Shown here: piece after piece, positions 43,835-54,002 of the stretch
Numbering within the stretch: the stretch's first letter is position 1
How the letters are laid out: each line of letters opens with the position of its first letter
From: Bacillus cereus group sp. RP43
Lineage (GTDB): Bacteria; Bacillota; Bacilli; Bacillales; Bacillaceae_G
Direction of reading: 5' to 3'
Assembly (NCBI RefSeq): GCF_040459645.1
Contig: NZ_JARVHQ010000001.1
Location: 682,001 to 746,000, forward strand
Length of the DNA: 64,000 nt
The notes under the pieces: generated by a model
Databases searched by the model: none
What the model saw: the letters and a program-made list of their open reading frames with translations, nothing else
What the model was told of the DNA's origin: nothing
Program-made: the position numbers and the translations under genes

Positions 43835-45104
43835 AATATTGCATTTTCGCATTTTGTCCAGCTGTTGTTCCGGCAATTCGGCCAGTAACAAGGGCAGATG
43901 TAATGTTATAGCCGCCAGTATAACCGTGAATATCAAGAACTTCTCCGCAGAAGTATAAACCATTCGTGAATTTCGAAGCCATTTCTTTCGGATTAATTTC
44001 TTTAACGGATACCCCTCCGCCAGTAACAAATGCTTTTTCAAGTGATTGCGTACCATTTACATAAACGGTAAATTCTTTAAAGTCTTTCACAAGTGCACGA
44101 ATCTTCTCGTGAGAAACTTGTCCAGCTTGTTCGCTACCGTCAATTTCATTTTTTTCTAATAAGAATAGGAAGTAACGTTCAGGAACATAGCCTTTTAAAA
44201 CGTTTTTAATTCCTTTTTTCGGATCTTCTTTCATTTGTTTCAGCATGCGCTGGAACAGTTGCTCACTATTTTCTTCTGGCAATGCATCGATACTCATGTG
44301 CACTGTGTTCGTTTTAAACTTTTTCATCGCTTTCACAACGAATTGGCTACAGCGAAGAGCAGCAGGACCAGATAGGCCGAAGTGAGTGAAAAGCATGTCC
44401 ATTTTATGAGAAATGATAACTTTTCCTTTCGGGTTTAATACACTTAAGTTTACATCTCGTAAAGCAAGACCTTGCAATGTGCGGTCACGAATAAACGGTT
44501 CGTTTGAAAGAATTGGTACTTCTGTTGGGAAAAGTTCTGTAATTGTATGCCCAGCTTTTTCAGCCCAAGCGTATCCGTCTCCAGTAGAACCAGTTTGAGG
44601 AACAGATTTTCCGCCAACAGCGATAACGACGTGATTCGTTTCTAACACTTCGCCTGTTTGCAGTACGACTGCTTTCGTTTGACCATTTTCATATTCAATC
44701 GTTTCAACAGGTGTATTTGTACGGATTTTTACACCTAAATCTTTTAAGCGTGTTAAAAGTGCATCTACTACTGATTGTGCTTTATTTGATACTGGGAACA
44801 TACGGCCATGGTCTTCTTCTTTCAGCTTTACGCCGAGATTTTCGAAGAATGTAATAATATCTTCATTATTGAAAATAGAAAAAGCACTGTATAAGAAGCG
44901 ACCATTTCCAGGTATATGTTTAACGATTTCATCAAGTGGTAGACGGTTCGTTACGTTACAACGACCACCACCAGAAATCGCAAGTTTACGTCCTAGTTTA
45001 TTTCCTTTATCAAGAAGTAAGACGCTTGCGCCTTCTTCAGCAGCACCGATTGCAGCCATTAGCCCTGAAGGACCGCCGCCGATGACAATAACATCATAAT
45101 GCAT
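43833..45104 (-). CDS. ytfP: HI0933-family flavoprotein (YtfP-like)
   Basis: This 423-residue FAD-dependent oxidoreductase has an N-terminal dinucleotide-binding [17 protein letters not shown] (8-24) and a [16 protein letters not shown] signature (about 38-53). The HI0933/BaiN insertion domain is in the middle, and the C-terminal [26 protein letters not shown] closes the FAD site. The physiological reaction of YtfP is not established; BaiN-type relatives reduce steroid enones. It is monocistronic and divergent from the flippase gene. Confidence 0.88.
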   Translation of the reverse strand: MHYDVIVIGGGPSGLMAAIGAAEEGASVLLLDKGNKLGRKLAISGGGRCNVTNRLPLDEIVKHIPGNGRFLYSAFSIFNNEDIITFFENLGVKLKEEDHGRMFPVSNKAQSVVDALLTRLKDLGVKIRTNTPVETIEYENGQTKAVVLQTGEVLETNHVVIAVGGKSVPQTGSTGDGYAWAEKAGHTITELFPTEVPILSNEPFIRDRTLQGLALRDVNLSVLNPKGKVIISHKMDMLFTHFGLSGPAALRCSQFVVKAMKKFKTNTVHMSIDALPEENSEQLFQRMLKQMKEDPKKGIKNVLKGYVPERYFLFLLEKNEIDGSEQAGQVSHEKIRALVKDFKEFTVYVNGTQSLEKAFVTGGGVSVKEINPKEMASKFTNGLYFCGEVLDIHGYTGGYNITSALVTGRIAGTTAGQNAKMQY

Positions 45105-45259
45105 AATATATCGACCTCATTTTCTACATTTCCTGCCTAAAAGAATAGCATGTTTTCCCTTAAAAGAAAAATAGAGTGAAGTACTGCTTCAGGAGAGAAT
45201 TGTGGTACAATACAAAAGTTAGAGTTCAGCGTTATAAAGGAAGTAGGAGGATTTTTTGT

Positions 45260-46912
45260 ATGTCCGATTCAAAATTTCTGCGCGGAACGCTTATTGTGAC
45301 GTTAGGGACATTTTTAGTAAAGTTCTTAGGCATGATTTACGTCTTTCCATTTCATGCATTAGTAGGCACAGAAGGCGGAACGCTCTATACATATGGATAC
45401 ATTCCATATACGATATTTTTAAGTATCGCAACGGCAGGGGTGCCGCTTGCTGTTTCGAAGTTTGTTTCCAAATATAATGCACTTGGAGATTATAAAACGA
45501 GCCGGAGAATGTTCCGCTCGGGAATGGTTATGATGATAGTAACAGGAGTTCTTTCCTTCTTAGTACTGTACATGACCGCACCATTATTTGCAGAAGCAAT
45601 GCTTGGTAAACAAAGTTTACAAAATAAGATAGAAGAAGTTACGACGATTATTCGCCTCGTAAGTTTTGCGCTTATTGTTGTGCCGGCAGCAAGTTTGATT
45701 CGTGGTTATTTCCAAGGCCATCAATCGATGGGGCCGACTACGGTTTCACAAATTATTGAGCAAATTATTCGTATCGTCTTTTTATTAGCGGGTAGTTTCA
45801 TCGTTATTAAAGTACTTGGCGGTACAGTAGCAACGGCAGTTGGGGTTGCGACATTCGCTGCGTTCGTTTCAGCGGTTGGAGCACTTGGCGTATTAATTTG
45901 GTACTGGTTAAAACGTAAAAAATATTTGGATCAATATTTAATTGAGCAAACTGTACCAGAATCGACGGTAAGTACCGCTCAATTGTTTAAAGAGTTGTTT
46001 GCATATGCAATTCCTTACGTTGTAATTGGATTAACAATTCCTTTATATCAACAAATTGATACATTGACATTTAACTCTATTATGCAGGCGATTGGTCAAG
46101 GAGATATCGCAGAGCGAGCGCTTGGTATTTTCACGATGTGGACGCATAAATTAATTATGATTCCAGTATCACTTGCAACAGCGTTTAGTTTAACGCTCGT
46201 GCCAGCGATTACAAAGTCGTTTACTGAAAAGCAATACCGTTATTTGAAATTACAAATTACACAAACATTCCAGGCGAATATGTTTTTAACATTGCCAGCA
46301 GTTATCGGTATTTCTACACTTGCATATCCAATTTACACTGCTTTCTACGATTCAGATCCACTAGGTGGACAAGTATTAATGTGGTATGCGCCAGTTGCAT
46401 TGTTATTCGCTTTATTCACAGTAACAGCAGCGATTCTGCAAGGGATTAACCAGCAGAAACATGCGATTGTTGCACTTATGATGGGTGTTATTTTGAAATT
46501 TGCATGTAACGTAATCTTTATTCGTTATTTCGGTACAGTGGGGGCGATTTTGGCTACTGCAGTCGGATTCTTAGCTTCCGTATGGTATACGAATAGACAA
46601 ATCAAAAAACATGCAAACTATTCATTTGGTGTTGTATATAAGAGAACATTCCAAATTGCAGTATTAACACTTGTAATGGTTATTGCTGTAAAACTATCAC
46701 AATGGCTTCTATCTTTCATGATTTCGCCTGATGGCCGTATTGGTGCTCTTATTACAGTTGCGATTTGTGCAGGTATTGGTGGTCTTGTTTACGGATTGTT
46801 AGCGATTCGCACAGGAGTACTAGAAAGAGTATTTGGCGGAGAAGCTTTAGAGAAAATCCAGCGTAAACTTGGTAGTAGATTCAAAATAAAGTTGAAATCA
46901 AAAGGGGCGTAA
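45260..46912 (+). CDS. murJ: MurJ-type lipid II flippase (YtgP, MOP superfamily)
   Basis: This 550-residue, 14-helix MOP-superfamily protein begins MSDSKFLRGTLIVTLGTFLVKFLGM and contains LIRGYFQGHQSMGPTTVSQI and PLYQQIDTLTFN. It is the polysaccharide-export/SpoVB-like branch that includes B. subtilis YtgP, identified as a MurJ-type lipid II flippase redundant with Amj. It would move the peptidoglycan precursor across the membrane. The start at 45260 follows AGGAGG; the frame start at 45176 has no site. Confidence 0.9.
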   Translation: MSDSKFLRGTLIVTLGTFLVKFLGMIYVFPFHALVGTEGGTLYTYGYIPYTIFLSIATAGVPLAVSKFVSKYNALGDYKTSRRMFRSGMVMMIVTGVLSFLVLYMTAPLFAEAMLGKQSLQNKIEEVTTIIRLVSFALIVVPAASLIRGYFQGHQSMGPTTVSQIIEQIIRIVFLLAGSFIVIKVLGGTVATAVGVATFAAFVSAVGALGVLIWYWLKRKKYLDQYLIEQTVPESTVSTAQLFKELFAYAIPYVVIGLTIPLYQQIDTLTFNSIMQAIGQGDIAERALGIFTMWTHKLIMIPVSLATAFSLTLVPAITKSFTEKQYRYLKLQITQTFQANMFLTLPAVIGISTLAYPIYTAFYDSDPLGGQVLMWYAPVALLFALFTVTAAILQGINQQKHAIVALMMGVILKFACNVIFIRYFGTVGAILATAVGFLASVWYTNRQIKKHANYSFGVVYKRTFQIAVLTLVMVIAVKLSQWLLSFMISPDGRIGALITVAICAGIGGLVYGLLAIRTGVLERVFGGEALEKIQRKLGSRFKIKLKSKGA

Positions 46913-46953
46913 ATACGTCCCCTTTTCTATGATAAATAAAGAAGGTGAAGAAC

Positions 46954-47682
46954 ATGAGATTAGATAAATTATTAGCGAATATGGGACACGGAAGTAGAAA
47001 AGAAGTAAAGAAATTACTGAAAGACGGCGTTGTGAAAATTGATGGAACGCCAGTGAAAGATGCGAAGTTTCATGTGAATGTAGAAGAGCAAGAGGTTATG
47101 ATTCACGGTGAAGTTGTGGAATATAAAGAGTTTGTTTATTTAATGATGCATAAACCACAAGGTGTTATTTCAGCGACAGAAGATGATAACCACGAAACAG
47201 TAATAGATTTATTAGAATTAGAAGATGCGATTTTCGATCCATTCCCTGTTGGAAGGCTCGATATTGATACAGAAGGTTTCTTATTAATCACAAATGATGG
47301 GAAGTTAACGCATCAACTATTATCTCCGAAAAAGCATGTGCCGAAAAAATATTATGCACACATTTCAGGCGTTGTAACAGAAGAGGATGTAAAAGAATTC
47401 GCTAAAGGTGTTATTTTAGAAGATGGCTATGAAACGAAGCCAGGCGAACTTACAATTTTAAAAAGTGATGATATTTCCGAAATTGAGCTTGTTATTACAG
47501 AAGGGAAATTCCATCAAGTAAAGCGTATGTTTGAAGCTGTAGGGAAAAAAGTAGTGTATTTAAAGAGAACAGAGATGGGACCTTTATTGTTAGATGAAGA
47601 GTTAGAACTTGGGCAATATCGCGAGCTAACAGATGAAGAAGTAGAAATGTTAAAGACGTATCAAGTAGATAACGAGAAGTAA
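46954..47682 (+). CDS. RsuA/RluB-family pseudouridine synthase (YtzG-like)
   Basis: This 242-residue enzyme has an N-terminal S4 RNA-binding domain (MRLDKLLANMGHGSRKEVKKLL, 1-60). The catalytic domain contains the catalytic Asp in GRLDIDTEG (near 107), LITNDGKLTHQLLSP and KKYYAHI. It isomerises a uridine in rRNA, probably of the small subunit. ATG 46954 has AAGGTG 6 bases upstream and is preferred over GTG 46945. It lies 41 bases after the flippase gene, with a bulged hairpin between (about 46900-46926), so cotranscription is partial at best. Confidence 0.9.
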   Translation: MRLDKLLANMGHGSRKEVKKLLKDGVVKIDGTPVKDAKFHVNVEEQEVMIHGEVVEYKEFVYLMMHKPQGVISATEDDNHETVIDLLELEDAIFDPFPVGRLDIDTEGFLLITNDGKLTHQLLSPKKHVPKKYYAHISGVVTEEDVKEFAKGVILEDGYETKPGELTILKSDDISEIELVITEGKFHQVKRMFEAVGKKVVYLKRTEMGPLLLDEELELGQYRELTDEEVEMLKTYQVDNEK

Positions 47683-47706
47683 CGCCAATTTTAGAGTATA
47701 GAAAAG

Positions 47707-47734
47707 ACCCCTTTCTAATTATATAGAAAGGGGT
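47707..47734. terminator. Hairpin after the pseudouridine synthase gene
   Basis: A perfect 11-bp stem ACCCCTTTCTA/TAGAAAGGGGT has a 6-nt loop and is followed by ATGTATTTATTT. It lies between convergent genes. Confidence 0.75.
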
Positions 47735-47765
47735 ATGTATTTATTTACATACAATTATTTTTTTG

Positions 47766-47987
47766 TTATGAGGTCATTCTCACTTTCTTTCCTGTCGTTG
47801 TCCACTTGCCGCGGCAAGGGCTATACACGAGTTCATTAAACTGCAACACATTTAGATCACGTTGTATCGTTCGCGGTGTGATCCCGAACTCATCTACAAG
47901 GTCTTTCGTTGTTACCGTACCGTTTTCATTGATGTACATATAAATCGATTTAATGCGTGTTAGCATACGAGTAGTTGTAGGTTTCAA
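47766..47987 (-). CDS. ytzE: DeoR-type HTH protein (YtzE-like)
   Basis: This 73-residue protein is a stand-alone DeoR-type winged helix (IKSIYMYINENGTVTTKDLVDEFGITPRTIQRDLNVLQ), without the sugar-phosphate effector domain of full DeoR regulators. B. subtilis YtzE is the same size. Its targets are unknown. Without an effector domain it may act constitutively or through a partner. Confidence 0.82.
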   Translation of the reverse strand: MKPTTTRMLTRIKSIYMYINENGTVTTKDLVDEFGITPRTIQRDLNVLQFNELVYSPCRGKWTTTGKKVRMTS

Positions 47988-48344
47988 GAGAAAACCACTC
48001 CTCTACTAGTTTTTTTGACCCCATTCAGGAAAGAAGGTCGTTACTACCATTGTACTCTACATGATAAAATTCATGCTTTAATCTACTTAAATTTTACAAA
48101 AGTTTAACAAATATTCATATAGAAAAATATTGGTAGTTGACATTGTATATTTGGTCAGTCAACTAACTCATAAATTTCTACGTAAAACGCCAAATTCCTG
48201 CAAATTTTTTTGAGAAAATAAAAGAAAAACTAATGAGAAATATCTGAAATATTACAATTGTTCGTCATTAAGTTTTCATGTATGGCATAAGAGATTTTCG
48301 TTTGCTATGATGAAAGAGACAATATAGTGAAGGATGGATGCGTG
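47988..48344. other. Non-coding gap upstream of pepV
   Basis: This AT-rich gap of about 350 bases has no reading frame with a ribosome site. It contains TAGTTGAC (48134-48141) and its exact inverse GTCAACTA (48158-48165) around a TTGACA-like element, perhaps a promoter with an operator. No repeat shared with the rest of the window is seen. Confidence 0.45.
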
Positions 48345-49751
48345 ATGTCAACGATTAATTGGACAGAAGAAGTTGCAAAACGAAAAGATGATTTAATTCG
48401 TGATACACAACAATTTTTACAAATTAAAAGTGTATGGGAAGAAGAATCTGCGAAAGAGGGCGCACCATTTGGTGAAGGTGTAGAAAAAGCTTTATCTTTC
48501 ATGTTACATAAAGGAGAAGCAGAAGGTTTCACTTCTAAAAATTTAGCAGGATATGCAGGTCATCTTGAAATGGGACAAGGAGAAGAATTAGTAGGTATTC
48601 TTTGTCACGTTGATGTTGTGCCAGAAGGAGATGGCTGGACAACTCCTGCGTATAGTGCGGATATTCGCGATGGGAAGATTTTTGCACGTGGTGCAATTGA
48701 TGATAAAGGGCCGACAATGGCAGCTTATTATGCGATGAAAATCGTTAAAGAATTAGGCTTACCTCTTTCCAAACGTGTTCGTATGATTTTAGGAACAGAC
48801 GAGGAAAGTAATTGGAAGTGTGTAGATCATTATTTTAAAAATGAAGAAATGCCAACAATCGGTTTTGCGCCTGATGCAGATTTTCCAATTATTAATGCGG
48901 AAAAAGGAATTTCTGACATACAAGTTGTGCAAAATGGTAGCGAAGAGAAAAACGGTGCATATGAACTTATTTCATTTGAGTCAGGTCGCCGTTTAAATAT
49001 GGTTCCTGATTTTGCAGAAGCTGTTGTTACAGGAGAAGATGTAAATGCACTTACAGTAGCATATGAAACGTATTTACAAACTGCTAAAAAAATAGGGGAA
49101 TCAACTATAGAAGGAAATACAGTGACGTTGCAAATGGAAGGAATTTCAGCACACGGATCTACTCCTGAAAAAGGAGAGAATGCAGGTTTATCATTAGCAA
49201 ACTTCTTAACTACAGTTTCACTTGATGGAAAAGCAAATTCATTTGCGACATTTGTAACAGAAACATTTACTGGTGATATTTTTGGTGAAAAGGCTACTAT
49301 TGCTTATAAGGACGAAATTAGTGGTCCGTTAACAGTAAATGTCGGTCGCCTTTCTTATTCGAAAGAAAATGGTGGCAATTTAGGATTAAACGTACGTTAC
49401 CCGGTTACGACTAACTTTGAAGAAACAATTGCGAAGTTAAAAGAATATGTTGGCACTCATGGGTTTGAAGTAGCCGACTATTCTAACTCTCGCCCGCATC
49501 ACGTTGACAAAGATCATACGTTAATTCGTACTTTGCAACGCGTATATGAAGAACAAACTGGTGAAAAAGCTGAATTGTTAGCAATTGGCGGTGGTACTTA
49601 TGCTCGTTCATTGAAAGCTGGCGTTGCATTTGGCCCGTTATTCCCAGGAAAAGAAGAACTTGCGCATCAAAAAGACGAGTACATTGAAATTGAAGATTTA
49701 TTAAAAGCAACAGCGATTTATGCGCAAGCAATTCATGAATTAGCGAAGTAA
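48345..49751 (+). CDS. pepV: Dipeptidase PepV (M20 family)
   Basis: This 468-residue zinc peptidase is of the M20A/PepV type. CHVDVVPEG holds the first zinc His and Asp, FARGAIDDKGP the bridging Asp, and GTDEESNW the catalytic Glu and a zinc Glu. APDADFP lies in the catalytic domain, and the C-terminal GGGTYAR provides the last region before the closing His. The lid domain lies at about 185-385. It hydrolyses dipeptides in the cytoplasm. The start at 48345 gives the usual PepV length; GTG 48327 is less likely. Confidence 0.93.
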   Translation: MSTINWTEEVAKRKDDLIRDTQQFLQIKSVWEEESAKEGAPFGEGVEKALSFMLHKGEAEGFTSKNLAGYAGHLEMGQGEELVGILCHVDVVPEGDGWTTPAYSADIRDGKIFARGAIDDKGPTMAAYYAMKIVKELGLPLSKRVRMILGTDEESNWKCVDHYFKNEEMPTIGFAPDADFPIINAEKGISDIQVVQNGSEEKNGAYELISFESGRRLNMVPDFAEAVVTGEDVNALTVAYETYLQTAKKIGESTIEGNTVTLQMEGISAHGSTPEKGENAGLSLANFLTTVSLDGKANSFATFVTETFTGDIFGEKATIAYKDEISGPLTVNVGRLSYSKENGGNLGLNVRYPVTTNFEETIAKLKEYVGTHGFEVADYSNSRPHHVDKDHTLIRTLQRVYEEQTGEKAELLAIGGGTYARSLKAGVAFGPLFPGKEELAHQKDEYIEIEDLLKATAIYAQAIHELAK

Positions 49752-49771
49752 TGGATATATAAATAATAAGA

Positions 49772-49804
49772 GGCCGTCCCAATACAGATTTTGGGACGGT
49801 TTTC
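49772..49804 (+). terminator. Terminator after pepV
   Basis: A CCGTCCCAA/TTGGGACGG stem with an 8-nt loop is followed by TTTT. Confidence 0.88.
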
Positions 49805-49845
49805 TGTTAGGTGTAGGTTGCTTTTCTTGCCGTATTTTGTTGTTA

Positions 49846-49890
49846 TATCGACATTCCTTGTCGAAACGTCGATATAATTTCATTTATTAT
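49846..49890. repeat. Short interspersed repeat, TCGAYATTCCTTGTCG family (copy B)
   Basis: TCGACATTCCTTGTCG, then CGTCGATATAATTTCATTTATTA, matches the copy at 10094-10167 at both ends but is shorter by an internal block. Confidence 0.5.
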
Positions 49891-49989
49891 TGCGTTCTGA
49901 ACTTGGTTAGACTTTTAGGGAAGTTTGATTCTTTTTAATTGAATGAGATAAGAAAGAAAAGCAACAATAGAAAGAAGGAGAAGATGTAC

Positions 49990-50535
49990 ATGGAGCCGCA
50001 TTATTTTGTCGCGATTACTTTACCAAATCATATAAAAGAAGTGCTGTCTAACTATAAAGAGGAAATGAAAGAGGAATTGCCATTTCGTTCATGGGTACAT
50101 AAAGAAGACTATCATATTACCCTTTCATTTTTAGGGAGTGCGACAGAGGAACAATTAGAAGGAATAAAGAATGGATTACAAACACTTACAGAAACAACAG
50201 AACTATCGTTCACATTACAAGGATTTGCAACGTTCGGTATGGAAGATAGGCCGCGTATTTTTTGGTCGAAGGTAAGCGAGAATCAAGATTTGTTTCAATT
50301 GCAAAAGCAAGTACACACTATGTGTGAAGGAAATGGATTTTCTTTAGAAACGCGCCCGTATCATCCGCATATTACTGTTGCTCGTAAATGGGTAGGAGAA
50401 GAGAAGTTTGATTTAGAACATATAAAGGAAGTGCCTGAAATATCATTTCAAGCGGATACGATTACTTTATACGAATCTCACGTGAAGGAGACACCGAAGT
50501 ATAAAGAGATTGCTGAAATAAAATTACAAAAATAG
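49990..50535 (+). CDS. thpR: RNA 2',3'-cyclic phosphodiesterase (ThpR/LigT, YtlP-like)
   Basis: This 181-residue 2H phosphoesterase has catalytic HxT motifs HITLSFLG (H42, T44) and HITVARKW (near 125-132), each in the expected half of the pseudo-symmetric fold. It hydrolyses 2',3'-cyclic phosphate ends of RNA or ligates tRNA halves in vitro. ATG 49990 or 49984 can follow the GAAGGAG; the former has the better spacing. A frame reaching back to 49939 is not supported. Confidence 0.9.
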   Translation: MEPHYFVAITLPNHIKEVLSNYKEEMKEELPFRSWVHKEDYHITLSFLGSATEEQLEGIKNGLQTLTETTELSFTLQGFATFGMEDRPRIFWSKVSENQDLFQLQKQVHTMCEGNGFSLETRPYHPHITVARKWVGEEKFDLEHIKEVPEISFQADTITLYESHVKETPKYKEIAEIKLQK

Positions 50536-50644
50536 AATGTATGAAAACGTTTTTTATACAGGTGAATATACTATAGAGAATAATGGAGTTACTGTATAGA
50601 GTCTTACTGATCAGAAAAGCCTTATCATTTGCAGCTCGTTTCAT

Positions 50645-50779
50645 CCCGCTATTTGCGGACAGTCAGACTCTACCTCAAAATTCGGCGAATGCGAGGAAAT
50701 TAGGTGGGGAGATAACTGCCCGATTGTTGGGGGCAATAATCAGTGGGATGAACAAAATAACCACTAAATAAAGGTTCAC
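50645..50779. repeat. bcr1-like interspersed repeat, second near-full copy
   Basis: The 135-bp element begins CCCGCTATTTGCGGACAG and ends AAGGTTCAC. It is flanked by TTCAT on the left and TTTAT on the right (one mismatch in the presumed target duplication). It shares CTCAAAATTCGGC, GGTGGG, AATAATCAGTG and GGATGAACAAAA with the copy at 8759-8907. Confidence 0.75.
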
Positions 50780-50814
50780 TTTATTTTAACTTTGAGAATG
50801 ATGGTGATTTTTTT

Positions 50815-52956
50815 ATGTTGAAAGTAAAACGTCCATTTGATGCCTATTTAGATGAAATGAATAAAATTACAATTTTGCTCCCACATGCGTATGGAACAAG
50901 TCGGACATTTCGTTTGCAAGAAGGAAGTAACGTGAAAGATTTACCGATTTCTCATACGATTGCGCTTCCGGATGCAACGAAGTATGAGTGCTTTATAGAA
51001 GAGCCGCTAGATGTGGGAAAGTATTATACAGTACGAGATGAACGGAATGAAGAAACAGATTTACAAATAGGTGCTGTCATAAGAACAGCGATTTTCGATG
51101 AAAAGTATTATTACGAAGGTACAGATTTAGGTGCTGTGTATCAAAAAGAGGCAACGACATTTAAAGTATGGGCTCCAACTGCGAGGCTTGCGAAAGTAAG
51201 GATTTATAAAAGTGATAAAGAATATACCGATCATGAAATGTATAGAGGAGAAAATGGGGTTTGGACTCATACATTACAAGGCAATTTAGCTGGAGAAAAT
51301 TATACATTTCTTGTTTGTATTAATTTAATATGGAATGAAGCGGTGGATCCTTACGCAAAGTCAGTGACTGTAAATGGGAAGTACGGCGTTGTTATCGATT
51401 TGGAAAAGACAAATGTAACAAAGCAAGAGCAATTACCACCATTGCAGGCAATGACAGATGTCATATTGTATGAACTGCATATTCGTGATGCCAATATTCA
51501 TCCAAACAGTGGGGCGAGTAAAAAAGGAACATATAAAGGGCTAATGGAAGAAGGGACAACAGGGCGAAATGGGACGTTAACAGGCTTGTCTCATATAAAA
51601 GATTTGGGTGTTACACATGTTGAATTATTGCCTGTATATTGTTTCGGTGGTGTAGATGAGGTGAATCCTTCTTCTGCATATAATTGGGGTTACAATCCAT
51701 TATATTACAATGCGCCAACGGGATTTTATGCTACAAACCCATCTGATCCGTATGACAGGATAGTAGAGTGTAAGCAACTGATTGAAACATTTCATGAGCA
51801 CGGCATTAGGGTGATTATAGATGTTGTATATAATCATGTTTATGAAAGAGAGTTATCATCATTTGAAAAGCTTGTCCCAGGATATTATTTTCGTCATGGT
51901 GAAGATGGTATGCCTTCTAATGGGACGGGAGTCGGGAATGATATAGCATCTGAACGGAAAATGATGAGGAAATTTATTATAGAATCTGTTTTATATTGGC
52001 TTACTGAATACAATGTTGATGGATTCCGATTTGATTTAATGGGAATTTTAGATGTTGAAACGATGAATGCGTTAGAAAAAGAAGTGCGAAAAATAAAGCA
52101 GGATGCGCTGTTATTAGGTGAAGGATGGGATTTACAAACACCGCTTCCTCTTGAAGAGAAAGCGACGTTAAATAATGCGAATAAAATGCCATGTATTGCA
52201 CAGTTTAATGATCAATTTCGTGATGGAATAAAAGGAAGTACTTTTAATATAAATAAACGTGGCTTTGCATTTGGTGGGTATGTAGACTGTAATCATTTGC
52301 AGTATATAGTAGCTGGTAGCCTTTTAAGTATGAAAGAGACAGGATTGTTCCTAGAGCCAATGCAAAGCATCAACTATGTAGAATGTCATGACAATATGAC
52401 GATGTGGGATAAACTAGTGCAAAGTAATCCAGAATCAGAAGAAATTTTGAAGAGGCGTCATCGTTTAGCGACTGCAATGGTTATTCTTTCACAAGGGATT
52501 CCTTTCTTACATGCGGGGCAAGAGTTTTATCGTACGAAGCAAGGAAATGAAAATAGTTATAATGCAAATGATGAAATCAATCGATTAGATTGGGATCAAA
52601 AAGAAAAAGAGATGGAGACAGTTAACTATATAAAAGGTTTAATTGCGATTCGGAAGGAGCATGGGGCATTCCGATTAAAAAGCGCTGACCTTATAAAAAA
52701 GCATATGACTTTTTTGCAAACATCAAAAGAAACACTTGCATACCATTTGCGAAATGTAGAATCTTTCGGACCATGGAAAGAGATTGTTGTGCTATTCAAT
52801 AGCGGTTTGCAAAATGAAATAGTTCAGCTCCCAAAAGAAGAAACGTGGCATGTATTAGTAAACGAAAAGCAAGCAAAAACACAGCCAATTTCTTCATTTA
52901 GAGGAAAGGAACTTCAAATGGCTCCAACTAGCACGTATATATTGGCGATAATGTGA
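50815..52956 (+). CDS. amyX: Type I pullulanase (AmyX/PulA, GH13)
   Basis: This 713-residue protein has an N-terminal CBM-like region (1-110), a CBM48-type domain (about 110-200) and a GH13 barrel. Motifs are YNWGYNP (near 285, the pullulanase signature), VIIDVVYNH (region I), DGFRFDLMG (region II, nucleophile Asp near 405), LLGEGWD (region III, Glu near 434) and VECHDN (region IV). It debranches alpha-1,6 bonds of pullulan or glycogen-derived dextrins. No signal peptide is present, so it is intracellular, as AmyX of B. subtilis. Confidence 0.94.
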   Translation: MLKVKRPFDAYLDEMNKITILLPHAYGTSRTFRLQEGSNVKDLPISHTIALPDATKYECFIEEPLDVGKYYTVRDERNEETDLQIGAVIRTAIFDEKYYYEGTDLGAVYQKEATTFKVWAPTARLAKVRIYKSDKEYTDHEMYRGENGVWTHTLQGNLAGENYTFLVCINLIWNEAVDPYAKSVTVNGKYGVVIDLEKTNVTKQEQLPPLQAMTDVILYELHIRDANIHPNSGASKKGTYKGLMEEGTTGRNGTLTGLSHIKDLGVTHVELLPVYCFGGVDEVNPSSAYNWGYNPLYYNAPTGFYATNPSDPYDRIVECKQLIETFHEHGIRVIIDVVYNHVYERELSSFEKLVPGYYFRHGEDGMPSNGTGVGNDIASERKMMRKFIIESVLYWLTEYNVDGFRFDLMGILDVETMNALEKEVRKIKQDALLLGEGWDLQTPLPLEEKATLNNANKMPCIAQFNDQFRDGIKGSTFNINKRGFAFGGYVDCNHLQYIVAGSLLSMKETGLFLEPMQSINYVECHDNMTMWDKLVQSNPESEEILKRRHRLATAMVILSQGIPFLHAGQEFYRTKQGNENSYNANDEINRLDWDQKEKEMETVNYIKGLIAIRKEHGAFRLKSADLIKKHMTFLQTSKETLAYHLRNVESFGPWKEIVVLFNSGLQNEIVQLPKEETWHVLVNEKQAKTQPISSFRGKELQMAPTSTYILAIM

Positions 52957-53061
52957 CAAATCGCTACTTGACGATGAGAATGTAATAAATGTAGAATTGA
53001 CAAAGGTGACGATTTTGATAAGTTGTCATTCTATGAGTGATTTTGTAAAATAAACTAGAAG

Positions 53062-53084
53062 AACAGGCGATTTATCCTGTTTTC
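53062..53084 (+). terminator. Weak terminator after amyX
   Basis: AACAGG/CCTGTT with an 8-nt loop is followed by TTC, about 105 bases past the stop. The stem is short, so support is modest. Confidence 0.4.
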
Positions 53085-53201
53085 GGCTTATGCCAAGTTT
53101 TTTCATTCAAATACAATAAAGTATATGAATCCACAACATGTGTAGAAATGTTGCGGTTTTTCTTTTCATAACTATAAAAGATAAGGATTTGTTAACGGGT
53201 A

Positions 53202-53999
53202 ATGAATATGGAATGGTTGGAACAATTATTAGGAAAAGAGTGGAGTCTTATACCGGCTGGTGGAGTAACGGGCGATGCATATATTGCGCAAAATGGACAA
53301 CAAAAGTTATTTTTAAAGCGGAATACATCGCCCTTTTTAGCGGTATTGTCAGCAGAAGGAATTGTTCCAAAATTACTTTGGACAAGAAGGGTAACAAACG
53401 GTGATGTGATTTCTGCTCAAAAATGGCTTCCGGGACAGAAGTTAGAGTCAGAGGATATGAAACTAGAACGTGTTGCGAAACTTTTGAAGAAAATACACTC
53501 CTCTAAAGCGCTTGTGCAGATGATTCAAAGGTTAGGAAAGCAGCCGCTTCATGCGCAAGAGTTATTACAACAATTACAGCTCGTTTTAAGAGGAGATATA
53601 AGAGTTGATGAAACAATTCAGCAAGGTCTTCAATATTTAACTGAGTCATTAAAAGATATTGAGTACAATGAATTCGTTGTATGCCATTGTGATGTAAACC
53701 ATAACAATTGGATATTGTCGGATGAAGATGAATTGTTTTTAATTGATTGGGATGGAGCTGTTATTGCTGATCCAGCTCTAGATCTTGGTATGTTATTATA
53801 TTGGTATGTTCCGCGCCATGAATGGAGTAAGTGGCTTGGATATTATGAGGTTGAACTAGATGAATCATTGCTTAGGCGTATGAGATGGTATGTGATAGCA
53901 CAAACGATTTTATCTATTCAATGGCACACAACAAAAAAGCAGCAAGCAGAAGCTAAATATTGGCATCAATATTTACAGCAACTACTTGCTTCAGAATAA
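53202..53999 (+). CDS. ytmP: Aminoglycoside/choline-kinase-like phosphotransferase (YtmP)
   Basis: This 265-residue APH-fold protein has the Brenner loop VVCHCDVNHNNWIL (about 158-171), whose Asp would be catalytic, and the metal-binding LIDWDGAVIADPALDL (about 179-194). The N-lobe is short, with GGVTGDAYI as a nucleotide loop. It matches Bacillus YtmP, encoded beside ytzH and trmB. The physiological substrate is unknown; small-molecule or sugar phosphorylation is likely. The ribosome site is weak, so ATG 53202 or 53208 are equally possible. Confidence 0.86.
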   Translation: MNMEWLEQLLGKEWSLIPAGGVTGDAYIAQNGQQKLFLKRNTSPFLAVLSAEGIVPKLLWTRRVTNGDVISAQKWLPGQKLESEDMKLERVAKLLKKIHSSKALVQMIQRLGKQPLHAQELLQQLQLVLRGDIRVDETIQQGLQYLTESLKDIEYNEFVVCHCDVNHNNWILSDEDELFLIDWDGAVIADPALDLGMLLYWYVPRHEWSKWLGYYEVELDESLLRRMRWYVIAQTILSIQWHTTKKQQAEAKYWHQYLQQLLASE

Positions 54000-54002
54000 T
54001 AC

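Noticed and set aside
53138..53404. Forward frame of 88 codons overlapping the start of ytmP
   Set aside because: It is out of frame with the conserved kinase, has no ribosome site and shows no family pattern.
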